Positions 29,295-40,330 of a stretch of DNA of 64,000 nucleotides are shown here, piece after piece. A program made the translations under genes and the position numbers. Under the pieces are notes generated by a model, which was not told where the DNA came from, made no database searches, and saw nothing but the letters and a program-made list of their open reading frames with translations. Source of the stretch: Streptomyces sp. NBC_00425 (GTDB lineage: Bacteria > Actinomycetota > Actinomycetes > Streptomycetales > Streptomycetaceae); the NCBI RefSeq assembly GCF_036030735.1, contig NZ_CP107928.1:8680001-8744000 (forward strand), given 5' to 3'. Positions within the stretch are counted from its first letter, which is position 1, and each line of letters starts with the position of its first letter.

Positions 29295-29945
29295 TCAGCC
29301 GCCGGCCGAGCCGGCCGAGGCCGAACCGCCGGAGGTCCAGCTGGAGTTGGGCTGCGGCCGATTGCGCGTGCTGCGCTCGGTGCGCAGCTCCACCACGACC
29401 CCAGCCGGGCCGAGCAAAGCCTCCAGCGCGTCGGCGAGCCGCTGCGGGTCGCCGCCGAACGGGAGCGCGAGCCGCTCCCGGACGCCGCGCAGGACGAGTT
29501 CCAGCGTGAGCGTGGAGACGGCCGGCTTGTAGTCCCCCTGGTACGGCTCCACCACCTTGTGCGTCAGCCGCACCTCGCGCAGGGTCTCGACGGGCAGCCA
29601 GTCGTCCGGCCCGGCGGCTCGGACCAACCGCAGGGACGCGGGCACCCCGGCCGGCGCGAACTCCACCCGCAGGATGTCCCGGGCCCGGGAAAAGGCCAGC
29701 GCCGGCCAGCCGATCAGGTACTCCAGCCCGGCGATCACCCCCACCACCACGAACACGGTCGACGCCCGCGCCCCGGCCAGCGCCATCCAGAAGGCGACGA
29801 GCAGGGTCGGCACGCCCAGGGCGAGCGGAGTGAACAGCGCCGGCCCCGCCGAGGTCAGCGCGTTCCACGCCGGCCCGGCCGGGCCGGCGCGCAGGACCAG
29901 ATCCGTCGAGTCGGGACCTTGTCTCAGTAAGGGATCTGTGGCCAT
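29295..29945 (-). CDS. two-helix membrane protein of unknown function with a TTA codon
   Basis: 216 residues. Two hydrophobic helices (about 34-56 and 62-82) are followed by a cytoplasmic domain (about 88-185) with alternating strands, reminiscent of a membrane-linked PH-like domain, and a disordered Ser/Gly tail. Codon 6 is TTA (29930-29928), rare in Streptomyces and translated by the bldA tRNA, so synthesis is probably tied to development. GGAGG directly abuts the ATG and cannot act as ribosome site; TACGCT 6 nt upstream suggests a leaderless mRNA. Confidence 0.8.
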   Translation of the reverse strand: MATDPLLRQGPDSTDLVLRAGPAGPAWNALTSAGPALFTPLALGVPTLLVAFWMALAGARASTVFVVVGVIAGLEYLIGWPALAFSRARDILRVEFAPAGVPASLRLVRAAGPDDWLPVETLREVRLTHKVVEPYQGDYKPAVSTLTLELVLRGVRERLALPFGGDPQRLADALEALLGPAGVVVELRTERSTRNRPQPNSSWTSGGSASAGSAGG

Positions 29946-29951
29946 GCCTCC

Positions 29952-29957
29952 AGCGTA
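29952..29957 (-). promoter_or_regulatory. -10 element, apparent leaderless start
   Basis: TACGCT on the minus strand ends 6 nt before ATG 29945. The intervening GGAGGC is too close to the ATG to bind ribosomes in the usual way. Confidence 0.5.
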
Positions 29958-30182
29958 GGACCCGTCCGCAAGAGCGCCTCGACCATGTCCGGGCCGATGG
30001 GCACGACTTCTGACGGCCCGTAGCCCTCAGCCGGCGGGCGCGGCGGACCGCCTGGTTCCAGCAGCGCAGCAGATCGCCCACGCCGAAGACGTGGGCGAAG
30101 GGAAACTTCCGGACCATGACGGCTGACGCAGGCGCTGCACGCCCGTACACCCTGTCAGCTGAGGCAATGACCGCGCTCTGCC

Positions 30183-30518
30183 TCAGGCCGCGGGTGGTTT
30201 GGACGCTTCGGCTGCGCGGCGGTGTTCGGCGTTGATGCGCTGGGCTTCCTCGAGTTGGTCTTCGAGGATGATGATGCGGCAGGCGGCCTCGATGGGGGTG
30301 CCGTGGTCGACGAGTTCGCGGGCGCGGGCGGCGATGCGCAGTTGGTAGCGGGAGTAGCGGCGGTGTCCGCCTGCGGAGCGCAGCGGGGTGATGAGGCGGG
30401 CTTCGCCGACGGCGCGGAGGAAGCCCTGGGTGGTGCCGAGCATCTCGGCGGCCCGGCCCATGGTGTAGGCGGGGTAGTCGTCGTCATCCAGACGCCCGAA
30501 GGAATCGTCTGCTGTCAT
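30183..30518 (-). CDS. MerR-like helix-turn-helix protein
   Basis: 111-residue DNA-binding protein. The pattern YTMGRAAEMLGTTQGFLRAV, LITPLRSAGGHRRYSRYQLR and a C-terminal coiled-coil helix (IILEDQLEEAQRINAEHRR) match a MerR-type winged helix common in Streptomyces, where copies often accompany cold-shock genes. No cold-shock gene is adjacent here. GAGG lies 5 bp before ATG 30518. A 13-bp hairpin lies 26 bp upstream. The stop codon overlaps a small inverted repeat (30159-30166, 30179-30186) that may end transcription. The 237 bp between its stop and the next gene hold nothing else. Confidence 0.85.
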   Translation of the reverse strand: MTADDSFGRLDDDDYPAYTMGRAAEMLGTTQGFLRAVGEARLITPLRSAGGHRRYSRYQLRIAARARELVDHGTPIEAACRIIILEDQLEEAQRINAEHRRAAEASKPPAA

Positions 30519-30543
30519 TGCACCTCTCTGTGGAACACGTGGA

Positions 30544-30575
30544 GGGGCCCTGGTGCCATATCGCACCAGGGCCCC
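30544..30575 (-). promoter_or_regulatory. 13-bp hairpin upstream of MerR-like gene
   Basis: GGGGCCCTGGTGC (30544-30556) pairs perfectly with 30563-30575 around a 6-nt AT-rich loop, 26 bp upstream of the start. In the gene's orientation it would be a leader hairpin (attenuator) or the terminator of a lost upstream gene. Confidence 0.65.
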
Positions 30576-31640
30576 GAGGGAACTACTACACCATCTGCCG
30601 GCCCCAGTGATGCGCCGGCCTTCTGTTACCGCGCGCCCGGCCTGAGCGCTGCCGGGGATGCGGGGATCGCGGATGCGTGACCGGAGACCACCTCACTGTC
30701 GATGTCCTGCGGTACCCGGACCTACTGTTCGTCCGGGCGATCCTGATGGCGCGGGCTCCTCCGTTCTTCCCTCTGATCGATCACTTGCGAAACCGGTACT
30801 GCGGTACTGCTGATGGCCTGGCACAAGCGCCACTCTCCGGCAGCCAGCCCCGTCGCCCGTCCTGCATCTGCTCTGGCTTGGAACCCCACTGCCGAACTTC
30901 CCGGTACGCGCGCCCGCAGCCAGACGCCTTTACCGGGGAACCACTGGAAGACACACTGCGGATACTGCGGTCGTGCTGCGGTCCTGCTCATGGCAGCCCC
31001 TGATCACTGCGGGCCGCCCGGTCCGGCCGTCAGTCCCGTCGCCGTCCTGCGACAACCCTGGCTTCGGAACTCCACCGCCGCACCGTCCTGCGTACTGCTG
31101 CCCGGCAGTTCATTTCTGCCGGGCCCTTCGTGATCTCGTCTACGACAGAAACCATAACCGGCCCGCAATCCAATGTCTACTCCAGCCAGCATAGATTTTC
31201 GCGAGTGTGGCCGCGAGGTAGTCGCCCACGGACGGACCAGCGAACGAGCGGATCCCTGGCCTCCTGCGGCTGCGTCTCGTCGCGGATCGCAGCACCTCGT
31301 CCGGCTCCACCCGCGATCGGCACCGCACCCTGGAGACCGGCCAAGCGCGGTCGACGGGTCCAGGACCGGGCAGGGGTGGCTGTAGGCGGACCGGGCATGC
31401 ACGATCCAAGGCCGGGGTGACCTGACGGACACTCGGGGCGGGCACGGCGCTCCGGGGAGCGGCTCGTCGTTGGGGTAGGGTGGCCGTCCGGCTGCGGAGG
31501 TCCCCAGTCGCGCGAGGCCGAGGGGGTGAGACCCATTACCGCAGTGTCAGGTCGGGTGCTCTCCTCTCGCGACGGCGTCAGCCGCCGTTCGTAGGCGGTC
31601 GAGGGAGCGCCCTTCGGATCCCGAAAGGCTCCCAGGCTCC
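30576..31640. other. 1.06-kb region without a recognised gene
   Basis: This is the longest gap in the window and its base composition is visibly less GC-rich around 30690-31200. Open frames on both strands lack family resemblance; the plus-strand frame 30813-31133 includes an HCGYCG motif but no ribosome site or known domain. A 9-bp hairpin with a 7-nt loop (31100-31108, 31116-31124) looks like a terminator. TAGGGT near 31476 may belong to a promoter for the methyltransferase at 31641. No tRNA, integrase or insertion-sequence end was found. Confidence 0.55.
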
Positions 31641-32480
31641 ATGCCTCCCATGTCTTCGCCCTTCCCGCCCGACGCGGCTTCCGCGCCGCGTTCCCCTTCC
31701 TCTCCCGGCCTCTCCCGTGACACCCTCGTCGCCGTTCTGCGGGCCGGCGGCTGCGTCTTCGCCGAGGAGGAGGCCGAGTTGATCCTCGCCGCCGCCCGGA
31801 CCCCGTCCGAGGCCGCCGCCATGGCACGGCGGCGCGCGGCCGGCCTGCCCCTGGAACACGTCGTGGGCTGGGCCGAGTTCCACGGTCTGCGCGTCCGCGT
31901 CGAGCCGGGCGTCTTCGTGCCTCGCCGTCGCACCGAGTTCCTCGTCGACCAGGCGCTCGCCGCCGCGCCCCACGCGTCCGTCCTCGTCGACCTGTGCTGC
32001 GGCTCCGGCGCGGTCGGCGCCGCGCTCGCCGCGTCACTCGGGCAGGTCGAGCTGCACGCCGCGGACATCGACCCGGCGGCGGTGCGCTGCGCCCGGGGGA
32101 ACATCGCCGCCGCCCGCGGGCACGTGCACACCGGGGACCTGTTCACGGCGCTGCCGGACCGGCTGCGCGGCCGGGTCGACATCCTGGCCGCCAATGTGCC
32201 GTACGTTCCCAGCGCCGAGGTGCCGCTGCTCCCGGCCGAGGCCCGCGAGCACGAACCGCTCGTCGCTCTCGACGGCGGCGGCGACGGACTGGACGTGCTG
32301 CGCCGGGTCGCCGCCGAGGCGCGATGCTGGCTGGCCCCCGGCGGCTGCCTGCTGGTGGAGACCAGTGAGCGTCAGGCGCCGGCCGCGGTCGAGGCGTTCG
32401 CGCGCGGCGGTCTGACGGTACGGGTGGCGCGGGACGAGGAGCTGTACGCCCACGTCGTCGTCGGGACCCGGGTCAGGTAG
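31641..32480 (+). CDS. PrmC/HemK-related protein methyltransferase
   Basis: 279-residue SAM-dependent methyltransferase. An N-terminal helical domain (about 20-75) and the linker GLPLEHVVGWAEFHGLRVRV match PrmC, which methylates the GGQ glutamine of release factors. Motif I is VDLCCGSGAVGAAL. The catalytic NPPY of PrmC reads NVPY here, as in the PrmC-related group of unknown substrate, so it is probably not the housekeeping enzyme. No clear ribosome site; ATG 31650 is an alternative start. Convergent, overlapping the next gene by 8 bp. Confidence 0.87.
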   Translation: MPPMSSPFPPDAASAPRSPSSPGLSRDTLVAVLRAGGCVFAEEEAELILAAARTPSEAAAMARRRAAGLPLEHVVGWAEFHGLRVRVEPGVFVPRRRTEFLVDQALAAAPHASVLVDLCCGSGAVGAALAASLGQVELHAADIDPAAVRCARGNIAAARGHVHTGDLFTALPDRLRGRVDILAANVPYVPSAEVPLLPAEAREHEPLVALDGGGDGLDVLRRVAAEARCWLAPGGCLLVETSERQAPAAVEAFARGGLTVRVARDEELYAHVVVGTRVR

Positions 32481-33153
32481 CCGCTCCGCTGTCCGCGGGG
32501 CCCGGGGAGCGGTCGTCGCCCCCGCGACCCCACGGGCCGTGCCCGGGGAAGCCGCCGTGCCGGTCGTCCCGGCGATGTCCGTCGGGGGAGCCGGACAGGA
32601 CGCGGTCGGCCGTGTACGCGTCGCCGGAGCGGGACCCGGCGACGGTCACCGTGTCGCCCTTCTTCGGCGCGTCGGCTCCGGAGGAGCCGTGGGCGGACGC
32701 GGTGGCGTCGGGACCGAGTTTCCAGGTCCACGAGACGCCGTCCTCGCTCCGGACGGTGATCCGGCCGTCGTCCGCCTTCTGCACCGTGCCCCGCTGCCAG
32801 ACGCGGACCACCCAGTCGCCGGTGTCGGGGTCCTTCACGGTCGCCTCGCCGTGGGCCGCGTCGCCGCTGAAGCCGAACCACGGGCCGCCGTGGCCGTGCC
32901 GCTCCCCGGGCCCGTGCGAGGAGGACGCGGACGGCGATGCGGACGGCGCACCGCCGGAGCCGTCGGAGGCGGCCGCGTACGCGACGGTGCCGCCGAGCGC
33001 CAGGACCGCGACGGCCGTCGCCGCGATCACCGCCCGCCCGCGGGGCGACCGGCGACGCCACGACGTGGGCGGGCCGCAGTGGTTGCGTTCCTCGGCGTTC
33101 GCCGGCCCCGGGAGCACCTCGGCGGGGTCCGGCTTGTCGGGCTGCTGCATCAC
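32473..33153 (-). CDS. membrane-anchored exported protein, DUF5666-like
   Basis: 226 residues. A cytoplasmic N-terminus of ~38 residues is followed by one membrane helix (VIAATAVAVLALGGTVAYAA), a Ser/His/Gly linker and an exported small beta-barrel-like stretch (GTVQKADDGRITVRSEDGVS, later KKGDTVTVAGSRSGDAYTADRVL) resembling DUF5666/OB folds. The last 35 residues are Gly/His/Asp/Arg-rich. Function unknown. Confidence 0.82.
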   Translation of the reverse strand: MMQQPDKPDPAEVLPGPANAEERNHCGPPTSWRRRSPRGRAVIAATAVAVLALGGTVAYAAASDGSGGAPSASPSASSSHGPGERHGHGGPWFGFSGDAAHGEATVKDPDTGDWVVRVWQRGTVQKADDGRITVRSEDGVSWTWKLGPDATASAHGSSGADAPKKGDTVTVAGSRSGDAYTADRVLSGSPDGHRRDDRHGGFPGHGPWGRGGDDRSPGPADSGAAT

Positions 33154-33310
33154 GGCTCACGCTCCTCGGCCACGACGGCGGCGTCACGGACACGTCTCCC
33201 TGTGATTGTCCGCGGGGACGAGTAAGGAGCCGGTAACAAAGAGCTGTGAATCGGGCACGGCGGCGGCCCTGCGGAGTGCCCGGATTCCGCCGCGCGGCCG
33301 CCGCCGGCCG

Positions 33311-35374
33311 TTACCGCCGAGGCAGTGCCCGCGCCACCAGCAGGGCCACGTCGTCGTGGTTGTCGGGGTGGTGGAGCGCGCTGAGCAGCTGGTCGCAGAC
33401 CTCCTCCAGCGGTCGCGCGGGATCGTCGAGCAGCGCCAACAGCGCCTCGAGGCGCTCGTCCAGGGAATGCGTGCGGGTCTCCACGAGGCCGTCGGTGTAC
33501 AGCACGAGCTGGTCGCCGGGTGCGAAGTCGACGTCGGTGGTGGAGAACGCCACGCCGCCCACGCCCAGCGGCGCGCCGGTCGGCAGGTCGAGCAGCTCCG
33601 GCGGACGTCCCGGGCGCACCCGCACCGGCGGCAGATGCCCGGCGTTGGCGATCCGGCACCTCCCCAGCAGGGGGTCGTGCACGGCGTACACGCACGTGGC
33701 GATGGAGTGGTCCAGGCCCTGGGTGATCCGGTCCAGGTGTTCCAGGAGCACCGCTGGGTCGAGGGCGAGGGAGGCCAGCGTCGTCGTCGCGGTGCGCAGC
33801 CGGCCCATCGCGGCGGCGGCGTCGATGCCGCTGCCCATGACGTCGCCGACGACCAGCGCGGTCTTGCCGTCCGGCAGCGGGATGACGTCGAACCAGTCGC
33901 CGCCGACCTCGGTGGTGGCGTCCGCGGGCTGGTAGCGGGAGGCGACCTCGAGGCCGCCGGTGACGGGCGGATGGCTCGGCAGCAGGCTGCGCTGGAGGGT
34001 GAGCGCGGTGGTCCGCGCGTTCTGGTACCAGCGGGCGTTGTCGATCTGGACGGCCGCGCGGGCGGCGAGCTCGCGGGCGAGCAGCAGGTCGTCGCGGCTG
34101 AAGGGCAGCGGGTTGCGGGTGCGTTTGAGGTCGAGGGCGCCCAGCACCTCGCCCCGCGCGATGAGCGGCACGGCGAGGTAGGAGTGCACGCCGGCCCGGG
34201 CCAGCAGGCCCACCGCGTCCGGGGAGCGGGCGATGCGCCCGAGGTCGTCGTCCTTGACGTGCGCCACCATGACCGGCCGGCCGGAGCGCACGCACTCGGT
34301 GACGAGGCGGTCGGGCGCGTAACCGGCCACCTGCCCGGGCTGATCGGCCGCCAGCAGCGCGTCCGGCTCGTCGACGGCCCGCACCGCGAGGGCGCGGATC
34401 ACCGCCGACTCGGCGGGCCCGAGGCTGGTGCGCCGGCCCGCCACCACGGCGTCGAGCAGATCCACGGCGGCCACGTCCGCCAGCTCCGGCACGGCCACGT
34501 CGGCCAGCTCGCGCGCCGTGCGCTCCAGATCCAGGGTGGTGCCGATGCGGGTGGAGGCGTCGGCGATCAGGGCCAGCCGTCGGCGTGCCGCCTCGGCCTC
34601 CACGGCGGCCCGGTGCCGGTCGGTGACGTCTCTGACCGAGACGGCAACGCCCAGCACCGTGCCGCGGGCGTCCTCCAGCCGGTACAGCGAGAGCGACCAG
34701 GCGTGCTCCTGGTCCGGGTCCGCGGGGGTGCGGCCCGTCGCGGATCGGTCGAGGAGCGGCTCCCCCGTCTCCAGCACCTGGCGCGCCGCGGCCTCCAGGG
34801 CGTCCGCGTCCAGCCGGGGCAGGACCTCGCGGACGGTGCGGCCGATGTGCTCCTCGGCCGGCAGCCCGTCGATGCGCTCCAGGGCCGGGTTGACGGAGAC
34901 GTACCGCAGGTCGGTGTCCAGGACGGCGAGACCGTTGGGGGACTGCGCGACCATGCGGGTGGCCATGGCGACGTCCCGCTCCAGCCGCCGCACCGTCGTC
35001 TGGTCGGCGGCGAGGCCCAGGGCGTAGACCCGGCCCCGGTCGTCCATCAGCCGCATGTTGCGGAACTCGACGAGGCGGGTGGTGCCGTCCTTGCGCCGGA
35101 TGGGGAACGCTCCCGCCCAGCTCTGGCCGGTGGCCATCACGTCCGCGAACAGTTTCACGACCAGGTCGACGTGCCGTTCGTGGACCATCACGCGGGCCGC
35201 GAAGCGCCCGAGCGCCTCCTGCGCCGAGTAGCCGAACAGCTCCTCCGCCTGAGGGCTCCAGAGCGCGATGCGGCCCTCGGTGTCGAGGACCACCGAGGCC
35301 ACGTTGAGGATGTCCAGCAGTCCGCTGGGCCCGCTCGGGACGCCGTCGGCTGCGGACGATCCGGCTTCGCTCAT
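33311..35374 (-). CDS. PAS-PAS-GAF-SpoIIE protein phosphatase
   Basis: 687-residue PP2C-type phosphatase that would dephosphorylate an anti-sigma-factor antagonist or similar partner. Order: PAS about 18-128 (VLDTEGRIALWSPQAEELFG), PAS about 140-255, GAF about 275-445, SpoIIE phosphatase about 455-685 with GGDWFD at 491-496 and VVGDVMGSG around D511 for metal binding. There is no HATPase kinase domain, unlike the protein at 58547. GGAGG lies about 10 bp before ATG 35374; the frame runs on upstream only as an antisense shadow. It belongs to the sigma-factor partner-switching repertoire typical of Streptomyces. Confidence 0.93.
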   Translation of the reverse strand: MSEAGSSAADGVPSGPSGLLDILNVASVVLDTEGRIALWSPQAEELFGYSAQEALGRFAARVMVHERHVDLVVKLFADVMATGQSWAGAFPIRRKDGTTRLVEFRNMRLMDDRGRVYALGLAADQTTVRRLERDVAMATRMVAQSPNGLAVLDTDLRYVSVNPALERIDGLPAEEHIGRTVREVLPRLDADALEAAARQVLETGEPLLDRSATGRTPADPDQEHAWSLSLYRLEDARGTVLGVAVSVRDVTDRHRAAVEAEAARRRLALIADASTRIGTTLDLERTARELADVAVPELADVAAVDLLDAVVAGRRTSLGPAESAVIRALAVRAVDEPDALLAADQPGQVAGYAPDRLVTECVRSGRPVMVAHVKDDDLGRIARSPDAVGLLARAGVHSYLAVPLIARGEVLGALDLKRTRNPLPFSRDDLLLARELAARAAVQIDNARWYQNARTTALTLQRSLLPSHPPVTGGLEVASRYQPADATTEVGGDWFDVIPLPDGKTALVVGDVMGSGIDAAAAMGRLRTATTTLASLALDPAVLLEHLDRITQGLDHSIATCVYAVHDPLLGRCRIANAGHLPPVRVRPGRPPELLDLPTGAPLGVGGVAFSTTDVDFAPGDQLVLYTDGLVETRTHSLDERLEALLALLDDPARPLEEVCDQLLSALHHPDNHDDVALLVARALPRR

Positions 35375-35617
35375 GCCACGCACCGCCTCCGCACGTCGAT
35401 GCGGCACGCCGTCCCCCGTGCCGACTCCCCCTGTTCTACCGTGCTCAACCCATTTCTCCCACGCCTTCGGCGGCCCTTCTCCATGCTCCTCCAGTACGCC
35501 TTCGCGCGCTGTTCTCCTCAGGGCCCGAACCCGTCCATGAATTTGGTCTGTACATGCCCATCGCGGCCGGGCCAGACTGTCCGCCGAGCGCGCCCACCCC
35601 CCTCGACGAGGAGACCC

Positions 35618-36520
35618 ATGCCCCTGCGCCCTGCCCGCCGCCGCACCCCCCTGGCCGGCGCCGCCCGCACCGTCCGCGCCGCAGTTCTCGCGCTGTCCGT
35701 CGCCGCGGTCGCCGCCCTCTCGGCGGCCCCGCCCGCCGCCGCCGCCGACACCTGGACCGAGGTCGGCTCCGACCGCGCCGATCCGCTGACCGAGAGCCAG
35801 GGGCTGGCCTCCGTCGAGGTGCCGGCGAACAGCGCCAACCGCTACACCGGCATCGGCACCATCCCCATCGGCCTGTCCGTGCGGGGCTGGAACCACGTCG
35901 GCGACCCCGACGCCACCTACGGCGGCTACTACGTCGAGCCGTACCAGAGCGATTCGTCCGGCTCGAAGATGTACCGCGTGCAGGCGCCGGGCGGCGCGTG
36001 GTCGGAGTACGTCCACACGCTCGGCCCGGGCGAGGCGCTGAACAACTCCTGGGTGGCGATCACCCCGGACAGCCAGTGGATGCTGTCGGGCGAGTGGGGC
36101 ACCATGACCCGCTTCCTCGTCTTCCCGACCCCCGGCGCCAACGCCGCCACCTCGCCCTCCGCCAACCTGCCGCAGGCCTCGACGGTCCGTCTCGACCACG
36201 CCGTCCGGGACGTCCAGGGGTGCGACTTCACCGGCCCCACCACCTTGCTGTGTGCCTCCGACGACCCCGCGGGGACGCTCTTCGGCATCACCAAGCCCCT
36301 CCTGCAGATCGATCTGTCCGCCGCCCCCAACGGTTCCTCGGACGTCACCGGTCATGTCACGGCCCTGCGTCAGCTGCCGCTGCGCAGCTCGTGCTCCGGG
36401 TCCTTCGAGGCCGAGGGGGTCGACTACGACCGCAGGACCGGCACCCTGCGGGTGATCGTCGTCTCGCCGGGCTTCTGCGTGCTCACCGACAGCAAGACCT
36501 ACCGCTTCACCCGCGGCTGA
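35618..36520 (+). CDS. secreted protein of unknown function
   Basis: 300 residues with a clear Sec signal (RPARRRTPLAGAARTVRAAV, hydrophobic core to about 42, cleavage near AAAADT). The mature part repeats beta-strand-like units with W/Y/G (WNHVGDPDATYGGYYVEPYQ; GEWGTMTRFLVFP) and four cysteines (VQGCDF, LLCASD, RSSCSG, PGFCVL), suggesting an exported beta-propeller-like domain with two disulfides. GAGGAGA precedes ATG 35618. The 243 bp between it and the divergent phosphatase gene hold no other gene. Confidence 0.83.
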   Translation: MPLRPARRRTPLAGAARTVRAAVLALSVAAVAALSAAPPAAAADTWTEVGSDRADPLTESQGLASVEVPANSANRYTGIGTIPIGLSVRGWNHVGDPDATYGGYYVEPYQSDSSGSKMYRVQAPGGAWSEYVHTLGPGEALNNSWVAITPDSQWMLSGEWGTMTRFLVFPTPGANAATSPSANLPQASTVRLDHAVRDVQGCDFTGPTTLLCASDDPAGTLFGITKPLLQIDLSAAPNGSSDVTGHVTALRQLPLRSSCSGSFEAEGVDYDRRTGTLRVIVVSPGFCVLTDSKTYRFTRG

Positions 36521-36642
36521 GGACGGGGACGGCGACCGCTCCGTCGCTGGTCCCGCTCGGAAAGTGATGCTTTTCTGGGGATGTGGCGCGGTTCGCGGGG
36601 AACCCGCACAGCCGCGCCACCGCCATGAGAGGAGCGATCACG

Positions 36643-37011
36643 ATGGATCGCGAGCGATCGCACGAGGAATCCGTCTCCGTCGAGATCAGCGGATGCAGCA
36701 AGGAGGACGCCCGGATCGTGTTCGACACGCTGAACGCCTGTTTCGAGTCGGACCGTGGCAGCGGCGAGGATCCGCAGCAGCTGCACGAGAGCCGGCCGAT
36801 GGTCTGGCTGGGCACCTTCGAGGTCACCGAGGCGCGCGACTGCGCCGAGCCGGCCCGGCTCTCGTCCTCGGTCGAGGCCGACGCGCAGGGCAGCTACTGG
36901 GCGATCGAACGGCTGCGCTCCACGCTGGACTCGGTGTTCTCGGTGCGCGACCTCTCCTCGGCCTCCGGGGACCAGGAGCGCGAGCTGCACGTCTTGCTCG
37001 AGAGCCGCTGA
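36643..37011 (+). CDS. small protein of unknown function
   Basis: 122 residues, soluble and acidic. It opens with a strand-like segment (SVSVEISGCSKEDARIVFDT) and contains WLGTFEV and SYWAIERLRSTLDSVFSVRD; no family recognised. AGGAG 9 bp before ATG 36643 decides this start over an ATG at 36583. Codon use is normal for the region. It lies 142 bp before fadH and on the same strand, but the fadH promoter separates them. Confidence 0.72.
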   Translation: MDRERSHEESVSVEISGCSKEDARIVFDTLNACFESDRGSGEDPQQLHESRPMVWLGTFEVTEARDCAEPARLSSSVEADAQGSYWAIERLRSTLDSVFSVRDLSSASGDQERELHVLLESR

Positions 37012-37054
37012 GGCGGAGTCCGCCGCAGGTCCGCCGGGACGGCGTCGCCGGTGA

Positions 37055-39169
<2,115 letters not shown>

Positions 39170-39201
39170 GCCGGCCACGCGGAGCCGTCCGGGACCGTCC
39201 C

Positions 39202-39207
39202 TAGGAT
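39202..39207 (+). promoter_or_regulatory. -10 element, apparent leaderless start of padR
   Basis: TAGGAT lies 6 nt before ATG 39214, with no Shine-Dalgarno sequence. Confidence 0.55.
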
Positions 39208-39213
39208 GACTGC

Positions 39214-39765
39214 ATGTCACTGCCGCACGCGATCCTCACCGCCCTCCTCGAGCGGCCCTCCTCGTCGGGGCTGGATCTGACCCGCCGGTTCGACAAGTCG
39301 ATCGGCTACTTCTGGTCGGCCACGCACCAGCAGATCTATCGCGAGCTGGGACGGCTGGAGGCCGAGGGGCACATCCGGGCCCTGCCCGCGGAGCAGCCGG
39401 CCCGCGGGCAGAAGAAGGCCTACGAGGTCCTGCCCGCCGGTCGTGCCGAACTCGCCCGGTGGACGGCCGCCGCGCAGGACCCGAAGCCGCACCGCGACGC
39501 CCTGTTGCTGCGGCTGCGGGCCGCGGCCGTCGTCGGCACCGCCGGTCTCGACGCCGACCTGCGCCGGCATCTCGACCTGCACCGGCGGCAGCTGGCCGAG
39601 TACCGGGAGATCGAGCAGCGTGACTTCCCGGCCGGCGACGACAGCGCGCAGGCCAGGCTGCAGCACCTGGTCCTGCGCGCGGGCATCGAGCTGGAGACCT
39701 TCTGGACGCAGTGGCTCACCGAGGCTCTGGCGAACCTGCCCGTCGTGGAGGGCGAGCCCGGCTGA
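39214..39765 (+). CDS. PadR-family regulator
   Basis: 183-residue repressor. The N-terminal winged helix (about 1-85) carries HAILTALLERPSSSGLDLTR, QQIYRELGRLEAEGHI and GQKKAYEVLPAGRAEL; the C-terminal helical domain (about 95-175) matches the long PadR/Vir_act_alpha type. It follows fadH by 45 bp with its own promoter element and probably controls fadH through the palindrome at 37080. The effector could be an acyl-CoA or aromatic acid (inference). Confidence 0.9.
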   Translation: MSLPHAILTALLERPSSSGLDLTRRFDKSIGYFWSATHQQIYRELGRLEAEGHIRALPAEQPARGQKKAYEVLPAGRAELARWTAAAQDPKPHRDALLLRLRAAAVVGTAGLDADLRRHLDLHRRQLAEYREIEQRDFPAGDDSAQARLQHLVLRAGIELETFWTQWLTEALANLPVVEGEPG

Positions 39766-39792
39766 GTCCCGTTTCGCAGAAGGCCCGGGACT
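39765..39792. terminator. bidirectional hairpin between padR and exported-protein gene
   Basis: AGTCCCG (39765-39771) pairs with CGGGACT (39786-39792); each arm overlaps a stop codon of one of the convergent genes. Confidence 0.6.
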
Positions 39793-40330
39793 ACAGCCGG
39801 TAGGGCTTCGAGCGCCGGCGCAGGAACCAGGCCGCTCCGATGACGCCGGCCCCCACCAGCGCCCCGCCCACCGCCATGGTGACGGGGCCGTAGTCACGGG
39901 CCGCACCGCCGAGGCCGCCCATGACGCCGCGCGAGGGCGAGGTCGTCGGGGTGGGCGCCGGCGTGGACGGCGTCGAGACGATCACGGACTGGGTGCCCGC
40001 GGTGCTGCCGTTGGAGCACATGACCACAACGGTGTAGGTGCCCGGGGAGACCGCCGACCACGCGGCCGACTGGCTCGCGGCCGTCCCGGACAGGGCCACC
40101 TGACGCCCCTGGGCGAAGCTCCCCTGGCCGCTGGTGAGCAGCGCCGCGGTGCCCCAGCTGCCGTTGATCTGGGTGCAGGCGCTGGTCACCACCGACACCG
40201 TGGAGCCGGTGGTGCTGACCGAGATGCCCGACGCCCGGGCGGCGGCGGGACCGGCGGCCAGGGCGAGCGGCAGCGCGGCGGCGACCGCCACGCCCAGTCC
40301 TGAGCTGACGAACAGACGGGAAATGCGCAT
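39791..40330 (-). CDS. exported membrane-anchored protein of unknown function
   Basis: 179 residues with a signal peptide (FVSSGLGVAVAAALPLALAA, about 7-35), a mature domain of ~85 residues with two cysteines (TSACTQ and VVMCSNGS) resembling an immunoglobulin-like fold (SVSTTGSTVSVVTSAC, then PGTYTVVVMC), a Thr/Ser/Pro wall-spanning stretch (STPSTPAPTPTTSPS) and a C-terminal membrane helix with basic end (AWFLRRRSKPYRL). GGAGG precedes ATG 40330. Topology suits a cell-surface protein; function unknown. Confidence 0.82.
   Translation of the reverse strand: MRISRLFVSSGLGVAVAAALPLALAAGPAAARASGISVSTTGSTVSVVTSACTQINGSWGTAALLTSGQGSFAQGRQVALSGTAASQSAAWSAVSPGTYTVVVMCSNGSTAGTQSVIVSTPSTPAPTPTTSPSRGVMGGLGGAARDYGPVTMAVGGALVGAGVIGAAWFLRRRSKPYRL

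Noticed and set aside
30155..30487. 110-codon Thr/Pro-rich minus-strand frame
   Set aside because: Alternative frame within the MerR-like gene, which has the family motifs and the ribosome site.
33206..36520. 1104-codon plus-strand open frame
   Set aside because: Its first 800 codons are antisense to the PAS-SpoIIE gene and made of Arg/Gly/Val/His-rich sequence from GC bias; only the last 300 codons (from 35618) form a real secreted protein.
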